A stretch of 64,000 nucleotides of DNA from Mesorhizobium sp. Lineage in GTDB: Bacteria > Pseudomonadota > Alphaproteobacteria > Rhizobiales > Rhizobiaceae. The DNA is taken from assembly GCF_017306545.1 (NCBI RefSeq), contig NZ_JAFKID010000022.1, positions 25,399-89,398 of the forward strand, written 5' to 3'. The notes beneath the pieces are model-generated. The model made no database searches. It had not been told where the DNA came from and was given only the letters and a program-made list of their open reading frames with translations. Made by a program: the position numbers and the translations under genes. Position 1 is the first letter of the stretch. Each line of letters opens with the position of its first letter. Shown one piece after another: positions 45,140 to 56,328 of this stretch.

Positions 45140-46662
45140 CCGCCAAGCCGAATATCCTCATCGTCATGGTCGACCAGCTGAACGGGACGCTGTTCCCGGA
45201 CGGGCCGGCCGATTTCCTGCACGCCCCGCATCTCAAGGGACTGGCGGCGCGTTCGGCCCGCTTTGCCAACAACTACACCGCCTCGCCGCTGTGCGCGCCC
45301 GGCCGCGCATCCTTCATGAGCGGGCAGTTGCCGTCGCGCACCGGCGTCTACGACAACGCCGCCGAATTCCCCTCCTCCGTGCCGACCTTCGCGCATCATC
45401 TGCGCGCCGCCGGCTATCACACCTGCCTGTCCGGCAAGATGCACTTCGTCGGGCCGGACCAGTTGCACGGCTTCGAAGAGCGGCTGACCACCGACATCTA
45501 CCCGGCCGATTTCGGCTGGACGCCGGACTACCGCAAGCCCGGCGAGCGCATCGACTGGTGGTATCACAACCTGGGTTCCGTCAGCGGCGCGGGCGTCGCC
45601 GAAATCACCAACCAGATGGAGTATGACGACGAAGTCGCCTTCCATGCGGTGCAGAAGCTTTACGACCTGTCGCGCGCCTCCGACGATGCGGCGCGCAGGC
45701 CGTGGTGCCTGACCGTCTCCTTCACCCATCCGCACGACCCCTACGTGGCGCGGCGCCAATATTGGGATCTTTACGAAGACTGCCCGGCGCTGGAGCCGGA
45801 GTTCGGCTTCATCCCCTATGAAAGCCAGGACCCGCATTCGCAACGTCTCTACAAAGCCAGCGACTACGACAGCTTCGCCATCACGCCGGAGCAGGTCCGG
45901 CGCGCCCGGCGCGGCTATTTCGCCAACATCTCCTATCTGGACGACAAGGTGGGCGAACTGATCTCGGTGCTGGAACGCACGCGGATGCTGGACGACACCG
46001 TCATCCTGTTCTGCTCCGACCACGGCGACATGCTGGGCGAGCGCGGCCTGTGGTTCAAGATGTGCTTCTTCGAAGGCTCGGCCCGCGTGCCGCTGATGAT
46101 CGCCGGCAAGGGCATCCCTGCCGGTCGGATCGACGCACCAGTCTCCAACCTCGACGTGACGCCGACGCTGTGCGACCTCGCCGGCATCGACATCGAGGCC
46201 ATCATGCCATGGACGGACGGTCAGTCGCTGAAGCCGCTCATGGACGGCGGGACGCGCACGGAGCCGGTGCTGATGGAATACGCCGCCGAGGGCAGCTATG
46301 CGCCGCTGGTCGGCATCCGTGAGGGCAAATACAAGTTCGTCCATTGCGAACTCGATCCGCCGCAACTGTTCGACCTCGAAGCCGACCCGCACGAACGGAC
46401 AAACCTCGCCGCCGGCCCGGCCCATGCGGCGCTGGTCGAGGCCTTCATGGAGAAGGTGCGCGCGCGCTGGGACATGGCCGGCTTCGACGCCGCCGTGCGC
46501 GCCAGCCAGGCGCGCCGCTGGGTGGTCTATCCGGCGCTGCGCAACGGCGCCTACTACCCGTGGGAATTCCAGCCGCTGCAAAAGGCGTCCGAGCGCTACA
46601 TGCGCAACCACATGAACCTCGACACGCTCGAGGGCGAAAAGCGTTTTCCGCGGGGCGAATGA
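45136..46662 (+). CDS. betC: Choline-sulfatase BetC
   Basis: 508 residues with the type I sulfatase signature: C53 (formylglycine precursor) in [25 protein letters not shown] and [16 protein letters not shown] choline-sulfatase C-terminal block follows ([36 protein letters not shown]). It releases choline from choline-O-sulfate. The start overlaps betI and the stop nearly touches betA, so the three genes are one operon. Confidence 0.95.
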   Translation: MTAKPNILIVMVDQLNGTLFPDGPADFLHAPHLKGLAARSARFANNYTASPLCAPGRASFMSGQLPSRTGVYDNAAEFPSSVPTFAHHLRAAGYHTCLSGKMHFVGPDQLHGFEERLTTDIYPADFGWTPDYRKPGERIDWWYHNLGSVSGAGVAEITNQMEYDDEVAFHAVQKLYDLSRASDDAARRPWCLTVSFTHPHDPYVARRQYWDLYEDCPALEPEFGFIPYESQDPHSQRLYKASDYDSFAITPEQVRRARRGYFANISYLDDKVGELISVLERTRMLDDTVILFCSDHGDMLGERGLWFKMCFFEGSARVPLMIAGKGIPAGRIDAPVSNLDVTPTLCDLAGIDIEAIMPWTDGQSLKPLMDGGTRTEPVLMEYAAEGSYAPLVGIREGKYKFVHCELDPPQLFDLEADPHERTNLAAGPAHAALVEAFMEKVRARWDMAGFDAAVRASQARRWVVYPALRNGAYYPWEFQPLQKASERYMRNHMNLDTLEGEKRFPRGE

Positions 46663-46663
46663 C

Positions 46664-48325
46664 ATGAACGTTCTCGCGGAAGCGGATTTCGTCATCGTCG
46701 GTTCGGGCTCGGCCGGCTCGGCCATGGCCTATCGCCTGTCCGAGGACGGCAAGCATTCCGTCATCGTCATCGAATATGGCGGCACCGACGCCGGGCCGCT
46801 GATCCAGATGCCATCGGCGCTGTCGATCCCGCTCAACATGCCGCTTTACGACTGGGGCTTCGCCAGCGAGCCGGAACCGCATCTCGGCGGCCGCGTGCTG
46901 GCGACGCCGCGCGGCAAGGTGCTGGGCGGCTCCTCCTCCATCAACGGCATGGTCTATGTGCGCGGCCATGCGCACGACTTCGACCATTGGGCCGAACAGG
47001 GCGCGGCCGGCTGGAGCTATGCCGACGTGCTGCCCTACTTCAAGCGCATGGAGCATTCGCACGGCGGCGAGGACGGCTGGCGCGGCGCGGACGGGCCGCT
47101 GCATGTCCAGCGCGGCCAGCGCCGCAATCCGCTCTACGCCGCCTTCATCGAGGCCGGCCGCCAAGCCGGCTTCGAGCTGACCGACGACTACAACGGCGCC
47201 AAGCAGGAAGGTTTTGGGCCGATGGAGCAGACCATCCATAACGGCCGCCGCTGGTCCACCGCGAACGCCTATCTGAGGCCCGCCCTCAAACGGCAAAACG
47301 TGAGTCTGGTCAAGGGTTTCGCCCGGCGCGTGGTGATCGAGAATCAACGCGCCGTCGGCGTCGAGATCGAGGCTCACAAAAAGATTCAACTCGTTAAGGC
47401 AAGACGCGAAGTCGTCGTCGCCGCCTCCTCCATCAACTCGCCGAAGATCCTGATGCTGTCGGGTATCGGCCCGGCCGCGCATCTCAGGGAAAACGGCATC
47501 GAGGTGATCGCCGACAGGCCGGGCGTCGGCGCCAACCTGCAAGACCATCTCGAACTCTATATCCAGCAGGAATCGACCCAGCCGATCACGCTGAACTCCG
47601 TGCTCAACCCCTTGTCCAAGGCGCTGATCGGCGCGCGCTGGCTGTTCTTCAAAAGCGGGCTCGGCGCCACCAATCATTTCGAGGCGGCCGCCTTCGTGCG
47701 CTCCGCAGCCGGCGTCGATTATCCCGATATCCAGTATCATTTCATCCCCGCCGCCGTGCGCTACGACGGCAAGGCCGTGGCCAAGACGCACGGCTTCCAG
47801 GCGCATGTCGGGCCGATGCGGTCGAAGTCGCGCGGCACGGTCACGCTGCGGTCGCCGGATGCGTGGGCCAAGCCGGTGATCCGCTTCAACTACATGGCGC
47901 ATCCCGACGACTGGACCGAGTTCCGCCACTGCATCCGGCTGACCCGCGAAATCTTCGGCCAGGCCGCCTTCGACGCCTATCGCGGCAGGGAGATTTCTCC
48001 CGGCGGCCATGTGCAAAGCGACGAAGACCTCGACGCCTTCATCCGCGACCATGCCGAGAGCGCGCTGCACCCTTGCGGCACCTGCCGCATGGGTCGGGCA
48101 GACGACCAGACGAGCGTGGTCGATCCCGAATGCCGGGTCATCGGCGTGGAAGGATTGCGCTTGGCGGACTCCTCAATCTTCCCGCGCGTCACCAACGGCA
48201 ACCTCAACGCGCCGTCGATCATGACCGGCGAGAAGGCCGCCGACCATATCCTCGGCCGCCCCCCCCTCGCCCCGTCGAACCAGGAACCGTGGATCAATCC
48301 GCGCTGGCGCGAGAGCGACAGATAA
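46664..48325 (+). CDS. betA: Choline dehydrogenase BetA (GMC oxidoreductase)
   Basis: 553 residues. N-terminal FAD-binding [23 protein letters not shown] signature [30 protein letters not shown], and C-terminal HPCGTCRMG with [32 protein letters not shown]. It oxidises choline to betaine aldehyde at the membrane. The ATG lies 1 bp after the betC stop. A 126-bp palindromic repeat separates it from betB. Confidence 0.95.
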   Translation: MNVLAEADFVIVGSGSAGSAMAYRLSEDGKHSVIVIEYGGTDAGPLIQMPSALSIPLNMPLYDWGFASEPEPHLGGRVLATPRGKVLGGSSSINGMVYVRGHAHDFDHWAEQGAAGWSYADVLPYFKRMEHSHGGEDGWRGADGPLHVQRGQRRNPLYAAFIEAGRQAGFELTDDYNGAKQEGFGPMEQTIHNGRRWSTANAYLRPALKRQNVSLVKGFARRVVIENQRAVGVEIEAHKKIQLVKARREVVVAASSINSPKILMLSGIGPAAHLRENGIEVIADRPGVGANLQDHLELYIQQESTQPITLNSVLNPLSKALIGARWLFFKSGLGATNHFEAAAFVRSAAGVDYPDIQYHFIPAAVRYDGKAVAKTHGFQAHVGPMRSKSRGTVTLRSPDAWAKPVIRFNYMAHPDDWTEFRHCIRLTREIFGQAAFDAYRGREISPGGHVQSDEDLDAFIRDHAESALHPCGTCRMGRADDQTSVVDPECRVIGVEGLRLADSSIFPRVTNGNLNAPSIMTGEKAADHILGRPPLAPSNQEPWINPRWRESDR

Positions 48326-48337
48326 CTTGCGCAGAAG

Positions 48338-48463
48338 GCGCCGCCCCTCATCCGCCTGCCGGCACCTTCTCCCCGTATAAAGACGGGGAGAAGGACAAGC
48401 CGCGGCGTTGACGATCCCCTCTCCCCGTTCTTGGCTGGAGAGGGTAAGGGTGAGGGGCAGCGC
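48338..48463. repeat. Rhizobial intergenic palindromic element between betA and betB
   Basis: The ends are inverted copies (GCGCCGCCCCTCA and TGAGGGGCAGCGC, 12 of 13 bp). Inside is a perfect 11-bp hairpin (CCTTCTCCCCG/CGGGGAGAAGG, 48365-48375 with 48384-48394), then a second block rich in CTCTCC/GGAGAG. Elements of this composition are common between genes of Mesorhizobium-like genomes. It interrupts the bet operon spacing. Confidence 0.75.
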
Positions 48464-48484
48464 CGACCTCATGGAGACCGTCTC

Positions 48485-49948
48485 ATGAAAGCCCAGCCCA
48501 AAGCCTCGCACTACATCAACGGCCGCTATGTCGATGACGAACAGGGCGCGGCGCTGCCGGTCATCTATCCGGCCACCGGCGAGGTGATCGCCAACCTGCA
48601 TTCGGCGACGCCCAACATCATTGAGCTGGCGGTGGAGGCGGCGCGAGCGGCGCAGCCGGCATGGGCGCGGCTGAAGCCGGTCGAGCGTGGCCGCATCCTG
48701 CGGCGCGCCGCCGACATTCTTCGCGCCCGCAACGAGAGCCTGGCGCGGCTGGAGACGCTGGACACCGGCAAGCCGGTGCAGGAGACGCTGGTGGCCGACG
48801 CGCCCTCCGCCGCCGACTGCCTGGAATATCTCGGCGGCGCGGCCGCGTCCTTCAACGGCGAGTTCGTCGATCTCGGCGGCCCCTTCGCCTATACGCGACG
48901 CGAGGCGCTCGGTGTCTGCGTCGGCATCGGCGCCTGGAACTACCCGATCCAGATCGCCGGCTGGAAATCCGCCCCGGCGCTCGCCATGGGCAACGCCATG
49001 GTGTTCAAGCCTTCCGAAAACACGCCGCTGTCGGCGCTGGCGCTGGCCGAGATCTACACCGAGGCCGGCCTCCCGGACGGGCTGTTCAACGTCGTGCAGG
49101 GCTATGGCGACGTCGGCGCGGCCCTGGTCGAGCACGAGGTCGTCGCGAAAGTTTCCGTCACCGGCTCGGTGCCGACCGGACGCCGGGTGCTGGCGCTCGC
49201 CGGCTCGAAGATGAAGCACGCGACGATGGAACTCGGCGGCAAGTCGCCGCTGATCGTCTTCGACGACGCCGACATCGAAAACGCCATCGGCGGCGCCATG
49301 CTCGGCAACTTCTATTCCGCCGGCCAGGTCTGCTCCAACGGCACCCGCGTCTTCGTCCAGAAAGGCATTCACGACCGTTTCGTGGAGCGGCTGGTCGAAC
49401 GCGCCAAGACCATAAGGCTCGGCGATCCGCTCGATCCGGACACGCAGATGGGGCCGCTGGTCAACAAGGCGCAGCACGACAAGGTCGTCTCCTATATCGG
49501 CATCGGCCGGGAGGAAGGCGCCGCGCTCGCCTGCGGCGGCGGCGTGCCGCGCCTGCAAGGCTTCGAAAGCGGCTTCTTCGTCGAGCCGACCGTCTTCACA
49601 GGCGTGACCGATGCCATGCGCATCGCCCGTGAGGAGATTTTCGGGCCGGTGATGAGCGTGCTTTCCTTCGACAGCGAGGACGAAGCGGTCGAGCGCGCCA
49701 ACGCCACCGAATTCGGCCTTGCCGCCGGCGTCTTCACGCGCGACCTGCCGCGCGCCCACCGCGTGATTTCCGAATTGCAGGCCGGCACCTGCTGGATCAA
49801 CGCCTACAACCTGACGCCGGTCGAGATTCCCTTCGGCGGCACCAAGCAATCCGGCATCGGCCGCGAGAACTCGCTGGCCGCGCTGGAGCACTATTCGCAG
49901 ATCAAGACCGTCTATGTGGAGACGGGCGACGTCGCCAGCCCCTACTGA
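48485..49948 (+). CDS. betB: Betaine aldehyde dehydrogenase BetB
   Basis: 487 residues from ATG 48485, with GGAGA 7 nt upstream. Aldehyde dehydrogenase family: [45 protein letters not shown], catalytic Glu in [12 protein letters not shown] and the Cys in [15 protein letters not shown]. It makes glycine betaine from betaine aldehyde with NAD(P). It is the last gene of the bet set, after a repeat. Its stop overlaps the end of the convergent ManC-AGE gene. Confidence 0.95.
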   Translation: MKAQPKASHYINGRYVDDEQGAALPVIYPATGEVIANLHSATPNIIELAVEAARAAQPAWARLKPVERGRILRRAADILRARNESLARLETLDTGKPVQETLVADAPSAADCLEYLGGAAASFNGEFVDLGGPFAYTRREALGVCVGIGAWNYPIQIAGWKSAPALAMGNAMVFKPSENTPLSALALAEIYTEAGLPDGLFNVVQGYGDVGAALVEHEVVAKVSVTGSVPTGRRVLALAGSKMKHATMELGGKSPLIVFDDADIENAIGGAMLGNFYSAGQVCSNGTRVFVQKGIHDRFVERLVERAKTIRLGDPLDPDTQMGPLVNKAQHDKVVSYIGIGREEGAALACGGGVPRLQGFESGFFVEPTVFTGVTDAMRIAREEIFGPVMSVLSFDSEDEAVERANATEFGLAAGVFTRDLPRAHRVISELQAGTCWINAYNLTPVEIPFGGTKQSGIGRENSLAALEHYSQIKTVYVETGDVASPY

Positions 49949-52176
49949 CCGGCGTCCGCGCTGTAGTCCAGGTACGCGGTCAGGGCGCTGACCAGATGAT
50001 AGAGGATGCTGGCCGGCACCTCCGTCGCAAGCGGCTGGCCGTGCCGGTCGATGCGGTCGATCCACAGGCCGGCGGGCGCGGGGTCCAGATGCCATGCGAA
50101 CAGCCGGCCGACGCGCTCCTCTATTTCCGGCTTCAAATCGGCGCCGCCGGCTGAATCCAGCGCGATCACGGCCTTGATCGCCTCCGCCTGCGGCCAACTG
50201 CGCGAGACGGGATCGAGCGGCGCACCGCCTGACGAAACACGGCTGAAAGCAAGACCGGTCGTCCGGTTGATGCCGTTGGCCACGGCCGAGGCATAAAGTT
50301 TGCGGGCAAAGGCGACCAGTTCCGGTCGCCCGGCACGGTGCGCGAAATCGACGATGAGCGACGCCCATTCGAAATGGTGGCCCGGCTCGAACTCACCGAC
50401 CCCTTTGGCCGGCATCCGGCCATCCTGAAAACATTCGCCCAGCGTCCAGTTCCCGGCATCGAAAAAGCAGGATTGGAAAAGCGCGAGTATTTCCTCCGCG
50501 CGATCGAGAATCCGTTTCTCGGCGGTGGCGTCGTGCCAGGCCAGAAAGGCCTCCAGCAGATGCATATGCGGGTTGGAGCGGCGCCGGGCTGGATCGGCGT
50601 CCGCCGCATCCAGATAGCCGCTCGAGCCCGGAGCCCTCAAATGCGCGTCGAGTGCTGCAAGCGTCTCACGACAGAGCGGCAAGGCATCGGGATGGCCGCA
50701 GCGATGCGCCTCGGCCAAGGCCAGGAGCAGGCAGGCATGGTCGTAGCTGTCCTCGGTCGCGTCGAGAATCGCCCCATCGGCATCGAGCGTGCGCGCCCAG
50801 CCGCCTGCGGCGGTCCTGCCACGGCGTTTGACGAAAGCAAGGCCGTGGCCGACCATCCGTTCGGCCGGGCCGTCCCAGCCATGCCGCCGGGCTGCCGCGA
50901 AGGCATAGACCTGCCGAGCCATGGTGCGCATGCGCTTCGGCCCGGTCACGGGGCGGCCGTCGAAGCCCACCGCCTCGTGAAAGCCGCCGTTCCCTTCATC
51001 GACACCGATGCGCGACCACAGCGGCATGGCTTCCTCGAACAGCCATTGTCGCGCCCTTTGGCGCCAACCGCCCCATCGCGCCGTTTCCGCACGATCCGGC
51101 TCGACCGTCGCGGGCGAGCGGCGTCGTAACCCGGATACGGCCACCGCCCCACGCCGCTCATGAGCGAAACCGGCGGGCGCGACGAAGACCGCGTCCGGCG
51201 TCGAAACGATGGCGAGATGTTCCGCGCCGGCGACGGACAGCCGCCGGCCTTCGCTGCGCAGATAGGACTGGCGGCAGCCGGTGGCGACGACGTCGCCGGC
51301 AATGACGTTGCCGTGCTCGTCCGGCGCGGCCGCCGCCAGGAGCGTGGTCCAGGAGCCGACGTCGCTCCAGCCGAACGTGGCCGGCACCAGCGCCAGGTCG
51401 GCGCACCGTTCCACGATGGCCCGGTCGAAGGAGACGGCGGGCGCGTTGCGATAGTCAACCCGAAGGTGCGGCGTGTCCCCGGTCGAGATTGCCGCCTGAA
51501 ACGCCTCCCCCACCGTCGCCCACAAAGCCGGTTGCAAGGCCAGAAAAATCCGGCGCATGGCCGCGGCGCGGAACAGGAAGATGCCGGCGTTCCAGAAGAA
51601 ACCTCCTTTACGCACGTAGGTTTCGGCCGTTTTCAGGTCGGGTTTTTCAACGAAGCGCCGCACGTCGAAGGCGGCGCCGTGCCGTTCGCCGGCCTCGATA
51701 TAGCCGTAACCCGTTTCGGGGCGCCGCGCTTCCACGCCGAACAGCACCAACCGCCCGTCGCGGGCGACCGGAGCGCCTTGCTCCACCGTTTCCCAGAACT
51801 GCGCATCGGTCGAAATCGCATGATCCGACGGCGCAACGAGGACGAGCGCGTCGCCAAGGGCATGAAGCGCCTTCAACGTCGCCAGCGCGACGGCGGCGGC
51901 CGTATCGCGCCCTTCCCGTTCAAACAGCACGCTGCCGCCTGCAAGATCGAAACCGCCCAGTTCGCGATGCAGGAGAACGGCGTTCCGCTCGGCTCCGACG
52001 ACGAAGATCGGCGCCGCACCTTCCGGCCTGGCCCCGAGCCGGCTCAAGGTTTTCGCCAGCATCGAGCCGCCGCCGGTCAGGTCATGGAACTGCTTGGGCT
52101 TGTCCGGCCTCGACAAAGGCCACAGCCGCGTTCCCGCGCCACCGGCAAGAACGAAGCAGACCATCCGCTCGGTCAT
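49942..52176 (-). CDS. Fusion of mannose-1-phosphate guanylyltransferase-like domain and AGE-family epimerase
   Basis: 744 residues from ATG 52176 ([33 protein letters not shown]). Residues about 5-285 form a ManC-type sugar nucleotidyltransferase ([70 protein letters not shown]). The mannose-6-phosphate isomerase cupin usual for this family is reduced to a short stretch, and an (alpha/alpha)6-barrel of the N-acylglucosamine 2-epimerase family follows (about 390-740; [68 protein letters not shown]). One protein could isomerise and activate a hexose; substrates unknown. Confidence 0.87.
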   Translation of the reverse strand: MTERMVCFVLAGGAGTRLWPLSRPDKPKQFHDLTGGGSMLAKTLSRLGARPEGAAPIFVVGAERNAVLLHRELGGFDLAGGSVLFEREGRDTAAAVALATLKALHALGDALVLVAPSDHAISTDAQFWETVEQGAPVARDGRLVLFGVEARRPETGYGYIEAGERHGAAFDVRRFVEKPDLKTAETYVRKGGFFWNAGIFLFRAAAMRRIFLALQPALWATVGEAFQAAISTGDTPHLRVDYRNAPAVSFDRAIVERCADLALVPATFGWSDVGSWTTLLAAAAPDEHGNVIAGDVVATGCRQSYLRSEGRRLSVAGAEHLAIVSTPDAVFVAPAGFAHERRGAVAVSGLRRRSPATVEPDRAETARWGGWRQRARQWLFEEAMPLWSRIGVDEGNGGFHEAVGFDGRPVTGPKRMRTMARQVYAFAAARRHGWDGPAERMVGHGLAFVKRRGRTAAGGWARTLDADGAILDATEDSYDHACLLLALAEAHRCGHPDALPLCRETLAALDAHLRAPGSSGYLDAADADPARRRSNPHMHLLEAFLAWHDATAEKRILDRAEEILALFQSCFFDAGNWTLGECFQDGRMPAKGVGEFEPGHHFEWASLIVDFAHRAGRPELVAFARKLYASAVANGINRTTGLAFSRVSSGGAPLDPVSRSWPQAEAIKAVIALDSAGGADLKPEIEERVGRLFAWHLDPAPAGLWIDRIDRHGQPLATEVPASILYHLVSALTAYLDYSADAGQ

Positions 52177-52406
52177 CGCCTCACCCACCCTGCTGCCGCA
52201 TCCCCATACGGACCGGCCCCGACTCTGATCGAGCGACACCGGTAATGCCGACCTTACCGATCAATCGCGCAAGAGGAAGGGCCTGGCGGGCCGAACGGCA
52301 TTGGCCTTTCGTCCCAGCCCTACCCCAAATTGCAATTTGCGCCGCCGTTGTCGCCATTGGTGCTTGCAGGAAAGGAATGCGGCGGTTATAAGCCCGCCGT
52401 CTGGTC

Positions 52407-52483
52407 ACGGAGTGTAGCGCAGTCTGGTAGCGCACCTCGTTCGGGACGAGGGGGTCGCAGGTTCAAATCCTGCCACTCCGACC
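52407..52483 (+). tRNA. tRNA-Pro (anticodon CGG)
   Basis: 77 nt with the 7-bp acceptor stem CGGAGTG/CACTCCG, discriminator A, and encoded CCA. The anticodon stem CCTCG/CGAGG holds the loop TTCGGGA with anticodon CGG at 52441-52443, and the T arm contains GGTTCAAATCC. It is isolated between protein genes, with no integrase or phage remnant beside it. Confidence 0.96.
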
Positions 52484-52554
52484 AGCCGAATTCCCGAAAA
52501 AACCCAGCCAAGATCCCGAAAAAACAGAGAAATCCCGGATTTTTCAGGAAAGCT

Positions 52555-54219
52555 TCACGCATCCGCGCGGAAGCGGGTCGAGTCGATGGCGGCGGCCATC
52601 AAGGTTTGCGTGTAGACATCCTGCGGATGGTCGAAAATCGCCTCGGTCGGCCCTTCCTCGACGATCCTGCCCTGCTTCATCACGATGATGTAATCGGCCA
52701 TGGCGCGCACCACCGAAAGGTCGTGGCTGATGAACAGATAGGACAGGTCGTAATCCGCCTGGAGCCGGCGCAGCAGGTCCACGATCTGCTTCTGCACCGA
52801 GCGGTCAAGCGCCGAGGTCGGCTCGTCGAGAACGACCACTTTCGGCTTCAGGATCATCGCGCGGGCGATCGCGATGCGCTGGCGCTGCCCGCCGGAAAAT
52901 TCGTGCGGGTAGCGGTTGCGGGTGTTGGGATCGAGGCCGACCTCGCGCAGCGCCTCGACCGCCCGCTGATCGCGCTGCTTGGCCGAAAGTTCCGGCTCGT
53001 GCACCAGAAGGCCTTCCGTCACCACCTGCCCTACCGTCATGCGCGGCGACAGCGAGCCGAACGGGTCCTGGAAAACGAGTTGCAGTTCGCGCCGCAGCGG
53101 CCGCATCGCCTGGCGGTCGGCGTGGGAAATATCCCTGTCGTCGAAGCGAATGACGCCGTCACTCGGCAACAGCCGCAGCAGCGCGCGGCCGAGCGTCGAC
53201 TTTCCCGAACCCGATTCACCGACGATGCCGATCGTCTGCCGGCGCTTGAGCCGGATCGAAATGCGATCGACGGCGCGCAGCAGCATCGGATCGCCGGCGA
53301 GGAAGCCGCCGCCGATCCGGAACGTCACCTCGACGTTGCGGCCCTCCAGAAGCACCGGCGCATGCGGCGGCGGCGGCTCCTTGCGGCCGGTCGGCTCGGC
53401 CGCCAGAAGCATGCGGGTGTAGTCGTGCCTGGGCGCGACGAACAGCGCCTCGGTCGGCCCCTCCTCCACCACCTCGCCTGAACGCATGACGTAGACACGG
53501 TCGGCGAAACGCCGCACGATGCCCAGGTCGTGGGTGATGAAGATGATCGCCATGCCGAGTTTCTGCTGAAGCTCGGCCAACAGGGTCAGGATTTCGCCCT
53601 GGATGGTGACGTCGAGCGCCGTCGTCGGCTCGTCGGCGATGAGAATATCGGGATCGTTGGCGAGCGCCATGGCGATCATGACGCGCTGGCGCTGGCCGCC
53701 GGACATCTCGTAGGGATAGGATTTCATCCGCCGTTCCGGCTCGGGAATATGGACGAGGCGCAGCAGTCTCAGCCCCTCCTTGTGCGCCTCGGCGGCGCCC
53801 AGGCCGCGATGGCGGCGTATGGGTTCGATAAGCTGGTTGCCGATCGTATAGAGCGGGTCCAGCGAGGTCATCGGCTCCTGGAAGATCATGCTGATCTTCG
53901 CCCCGCGAACCGTGTTGAGCTCCGATTTCCCGAGCGCCAGCAGATTGCGACCGCGATAATCGACGATGCCGCTGGCCTCGCCGTTGGAGGCGAGCAGGCG
54001 CATGGCGGCCATCATGGTCTGGCTCTTGCCGGAGCCGGACTCGCCGACGACGGCGACGGTTTCGCCGGCGCAGACGTGGATGTCGATGCCCTTGACCGCC
54101 TCGACGGTGCCGTCAAGCGTGCGAAAGCGGACCTTGAGATCCTTGACGTCCAGTATGGTTTCACGGCTGCCCATGTCGGCGGTCCCCATGTCGGCGGTCC
54201 CCATCTCAGCGGTCCCCAT
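52555..54219 (-). CDS. Oligopeptide ABC transporter, fused double ATP-binding protein (DppD-DppF/YejF type)
   Basis: Up to 554 residues with two complete ABC ATPase domains: first Walker [13 protein letters not shown], signature [15 protein letters not shown] and Walker [13 protein letters not shown] (about residues 20-270), then Walker [28 protein letters not shown] and [12 protein letters not shown] (about 305-540). It powers uptake through the two permeases upstream. The N-terminus is a 15-bp tandem repeat giving [21 protein letters not shown], so four ATG codons (54219, 54204, 54189, 54174) could start it. Family comparison favours a start close to [13 protein letters not shown]. Confidence 0.93.
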   Translation of the reverse strand: MGTAEMGTADMGTADMGSRETILDVKDLKVRFRTLDGTVEAVKGIDIHVCAGETVAVVGESGSGKSQTMMAAMRLLASNGEASGIVDYRGRNLLALGKSELNTVRGAKISMIFQEPMTSLDPLYTIGNQLIEPIRRHRGLGAAEAHKEGLRLLRLVHIPEPERRMKSYPYEMSGGQRQRVMIAMALANDPDILIADEPTTALDVTIQGEILTLLAELQQKLGMAIIFITHDLGIVRRFADRVYVMRSGEVVEEGPTEALFVAPRHDYTRMLLAAEPTGRKEPPPPHAPVLLEGRNVEVTFRIGGGFLAGDPMLLRAVDRISIRLKRRQTIGIVGESGSGKSTLGRALLRLLPSDGVIRFDDRDISHADRQAMRPLRRELQLVFQDPFGSLSPRMTVGQVVTEGLLVHEPELSAKQRDQRAVEALREVGLDPNTRNRYPHEFSGGQRQRIAIARAMILKPKVVVLDEPTSALDRSVQKQIVDLLRRLQADYDLSYLFISHDLSVVRAMADYIIVMKQGRIVEEGPTEAIFDHPQDVYTQTLMAAAIDSTRFRADA

Positions 54220-54230
54220 CTCAGCGGTCC
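54171..54230. repeat. Four-copy 15-bp tandem repeat at a stop/start junction
   Basis: Four 15-bp units: two identical ones (CCATCTCAGCGGTCC on +) nearer the permease and two variants differing at two positions (CCATGTCGGCGGTCC). They cover the junction between the permease stop (TGA, 54223-54221) and the ATPase start. Each unit carries an ATG on the minus strand. Two units carry a TGA. Confidence 0.9.
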
Positions 54231-55345
54231 TTGGGGTCGAGCGCGTCGCGCAGGCCGTCGCCGACGAAGTTCAGCGCAAACAGCGTCGAGACGAGGAAGA
54301 AGGCCGGAAACAGGAGCATCCAGTTGGCGCTGCCGATGTTCCTGGCGCCGGTTGAGATCAGCACGCCCCAGCTGGTCATCGGCTCCTGCACGCCGAGGCC
54401 GAGGAACGACAGGAAGCTTTCGAGGATGATGACCTGCGGCACCAGAAGGGTCATGTAGATGACCACCGGCCCGAGCAGGTTGGGGATGACATGGCGCAGG
54501 AGGATGCCGCGCGCGCCGACGCCCAGGGCCTCGGCCGCCTGGACATATTCCTGCCGTCGGATCGACAGCGCCTGTCCGCGCACGATACGCGCCATGTCCA
54601 GCCACAGCACGGCGCCGACGGCCAGAAACATCAGCACGAAATTGCGACCGAAGAAGACGACCAGCATGATGACGAAGAAGATGAAGGGCAGCGAATAGAG
54701 CACATCGACGATGCGCATCATCACCTCGTCCACCTTGCCGCCGATGAAACCGGCGGTGGAGCCGTAAAGCACGCCGATCATGACCGCGACGACGCCCGCC
54801 AGGAGGCCGATGGCGAGCGAGATGCGCCCGGCCATCAGGGTTCGCGAAAGCAGGTCGCGGCCGACATTGTCGGTGCCGAAAAGAAAATACTGCTGCTTGA
54901 CCGCAGCGCTGAACGTCATCTCCAGACCGTCCGGCGACTTCGTCTCCACCTTGGCGTTGTCGAACGTATCGGAGCGGTCGACGTAGCGCAGGTAGCGTTC
55001 GTCCACCGGTTTGGTCGCCGTCACGGTGACGGTGGCGAGGCCGTCCTCCAGCTTCCACTCCTTGAGGTCGACGCGCATGCGCTTGAGCACGTCGGTCAAC
55101 GCGCCCTCGACCATGTCCGCCTTGGGATAGGCGGAAAGGCTGGGCGGCGTGCGCACATAGTCCGAATAGATGGTCGTGTAGTCGTGCCGGACGAACCAAG
55201 GCCCGGCAATGCACACCACCGCCATCAGCACCAGATAGCACAGACTTACCATGGCGGCGCGGTTCGCCTTCAGGCGCGCCCAGGCATCGCCCCAGAGCGA
55301 ACGGCCGACGACGGCGGCGGGAGCGGCGAGCGCGGCCTCAGTCAT
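54221..55345 (-). CDS. Oligopeptide ABC transporter permease (DppC/OppC/YejE type)
   Basis: 374 residues. An N-terminal membrane helix (about 33-53) is followed by a large hydrophilic insert (about 54-150, with a DDR/KxR-rich part), then the binding-protein-dependent transport domain with five helices (FGTDNVGRDLLSRTLMAGRISLAIGLLAG and EALGVGARGILLRHVIPNLLGPVVIY, the EAA loop). The insert is longer than in DppC and is the YejE feature. It pairs with the DppB-type permease and starts 8 bp inside it. Its stop lies next to the repeat at the ATPase start. Confidence 0.93.
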   Translation of the reverse strand: MTEAALAAPAAVVGRSLWGDAWARLKANRAAMVSLCYLVLMAVVCIAGPWFVRHDYTTIYSDYVRTPPSLSAYPKADMVEGALTDVLKRMRVDLKEWKLEDGLATVTVTATKPVDERYLRYVDRSDTFDNAKVETKSPDGLEMTFSAAVKQQYFLFGTDNVGRDLLSRTLMAGRISLAIGLLAGVVAVMIGVLYGSTAGFIGGKVDEVMMRIVDVLYSLPFIFFVIMLVVFFGRNFVLMFLAVGAVLWLDMARIVRGQALSIRRQEYVQAAEALGVGARGILLRHVIPNLLGPVVIYMTLLVPQVIILESFLSFLGLGVQEPMTSWGVLISTGARNIGSANWMLLFPAFFLVSTLFALNFVGDGLRDALDPKDR

Positions 55346-56261
55346 AGCGCACCCTCGGATCGACCACGGCGTACATGATATCGACGATCAGGTTGAAGAC
55401 GATGGTGAAGATGGCGATCACCACGACCGTGCCCATCACCAGCGTGTAATCGCGATTGAGAGCCGCATCGACGAAGTAGCGGCCGACGCCGGGAATGGCG
55501 AAGATCGTCTCGACGATGATCGAGCCGGTCAGCAGGGCCGCCGCCGCCGGGCCGGTGAAGGAGACGATCGGCAGGACGGCGCCGCGCAGCGCGTGCTTGA
55601 CCACGATCGACCAGTCGGAAAGGCCGAGCGCGCGGGCGGTGCGGATGTGGTGCGAGCGCAGCGATTCGATCATCGAGCCGCGCATCAAGCGCGCGACGAT
55701 GGCGATCTGCGGCAGGGCCAGCGTCAGCACCGGGCCGATCTTGTTGACGAAGGCGCCGTCGCCCCAGCCGCCGATCGGCAGCAGTTTCCAGCTCAGGCCG
55801 AAAACGAGCTGGATGATCGGCGCGATGACGAAGGTCGGTATTGTCGAGCCGGCGGTCGCCAGCGCGATGACGGCATAGTCGCCGCCGCGGTTCTGGTTCA
55901 GCGCCGCCACGGTGCCGAGCAGGGAGCCGAGAAGCAGGGCGAGGACGAGGGCCGAAGCGCCGATCTGGATGGAAATCGGCAGGCCCTTGGCGAACAGTTC
56001 GCCGACGGTGAAATCAGGCAGGTTGTAGCTGGGGCCGAAATCGCCGTGAGTCAGGTTTCTCAGGTAGTGGAGGTACTGGACCCAGAGCGGATCGTTGAGG
56101 CCGAACTCGGCTTCGAGATTGGCCCTGATCTCGGGGCTGAGCCCCCTCTCCTGGTTGAACGGACCGCCGGGAGCGACGCGAATCAAGAAGAACGCCAGCG
56201 TCACGATGACGAACAGCGTCGGTATGGCGGTCAAAAGCCGCCGAAATACATAGAGAAGCAC
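55338..56261 (-). CDS. Oligopeptide ABC transporter permease (DppB/OppB/YejB type)
   Basis: 307 residues from GTG 56261, with GGAGG 5 nt upstream, giving MLLYVFRRLLTAIPTLFVIVTLAFFLIRVAPGGPF, the standard OppB start. TTG 56282 lies before the ribosome binding site and is unlikely. Six helices, EAA loop ARALGLSDWSIVVKHALRGAVLPIV, and PGVGRYFVDAALNRDY. It forms the inner-membrane channel with the DppC-type subunit. The stop overlaps that gene. Confidence 0.93.
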   Translation of the reverse strand: MLLYVFRRLLTAIPTLFVIVTLAFFLIRVAPGGPFNQERGLSPEIRANLEAEFGLNDPLWVQYLHYLRNLTHGDFGPSYNLPDFTVGELFAKGLPISIQIGASALVLALLLGSLLGTVAALNQNRGGDYAVIALATAGSTIPTFVIAPIIQLVFGLSWKLLPIGGWGDGAFVNKIGPVLTLALPQIAIVARLMRGSMIESLRSHHIRTARALGLSDWSIVVKHALRGAVLPIVSFTGPAAAALLTGSIIVETIFAIPGVGRYFVDAALNRDYTLVMGTVVVIAIFTIVFNLIVDIMYAVVDPRVRYD

Positions 56262-56328
56262 TGGGCCCTCCCGCTTGAGCAAGGACAGGGACCGCCGCTC
56301 CGCAAGGGGAGCGGCGGCGCGCCGTCGG

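Noticed and set aside
52407-52483. tRNA-Pro as an integration site
   Set aside because: No integrase, direct repeat of the tRNA 3' end, or foreign gene block nearby.
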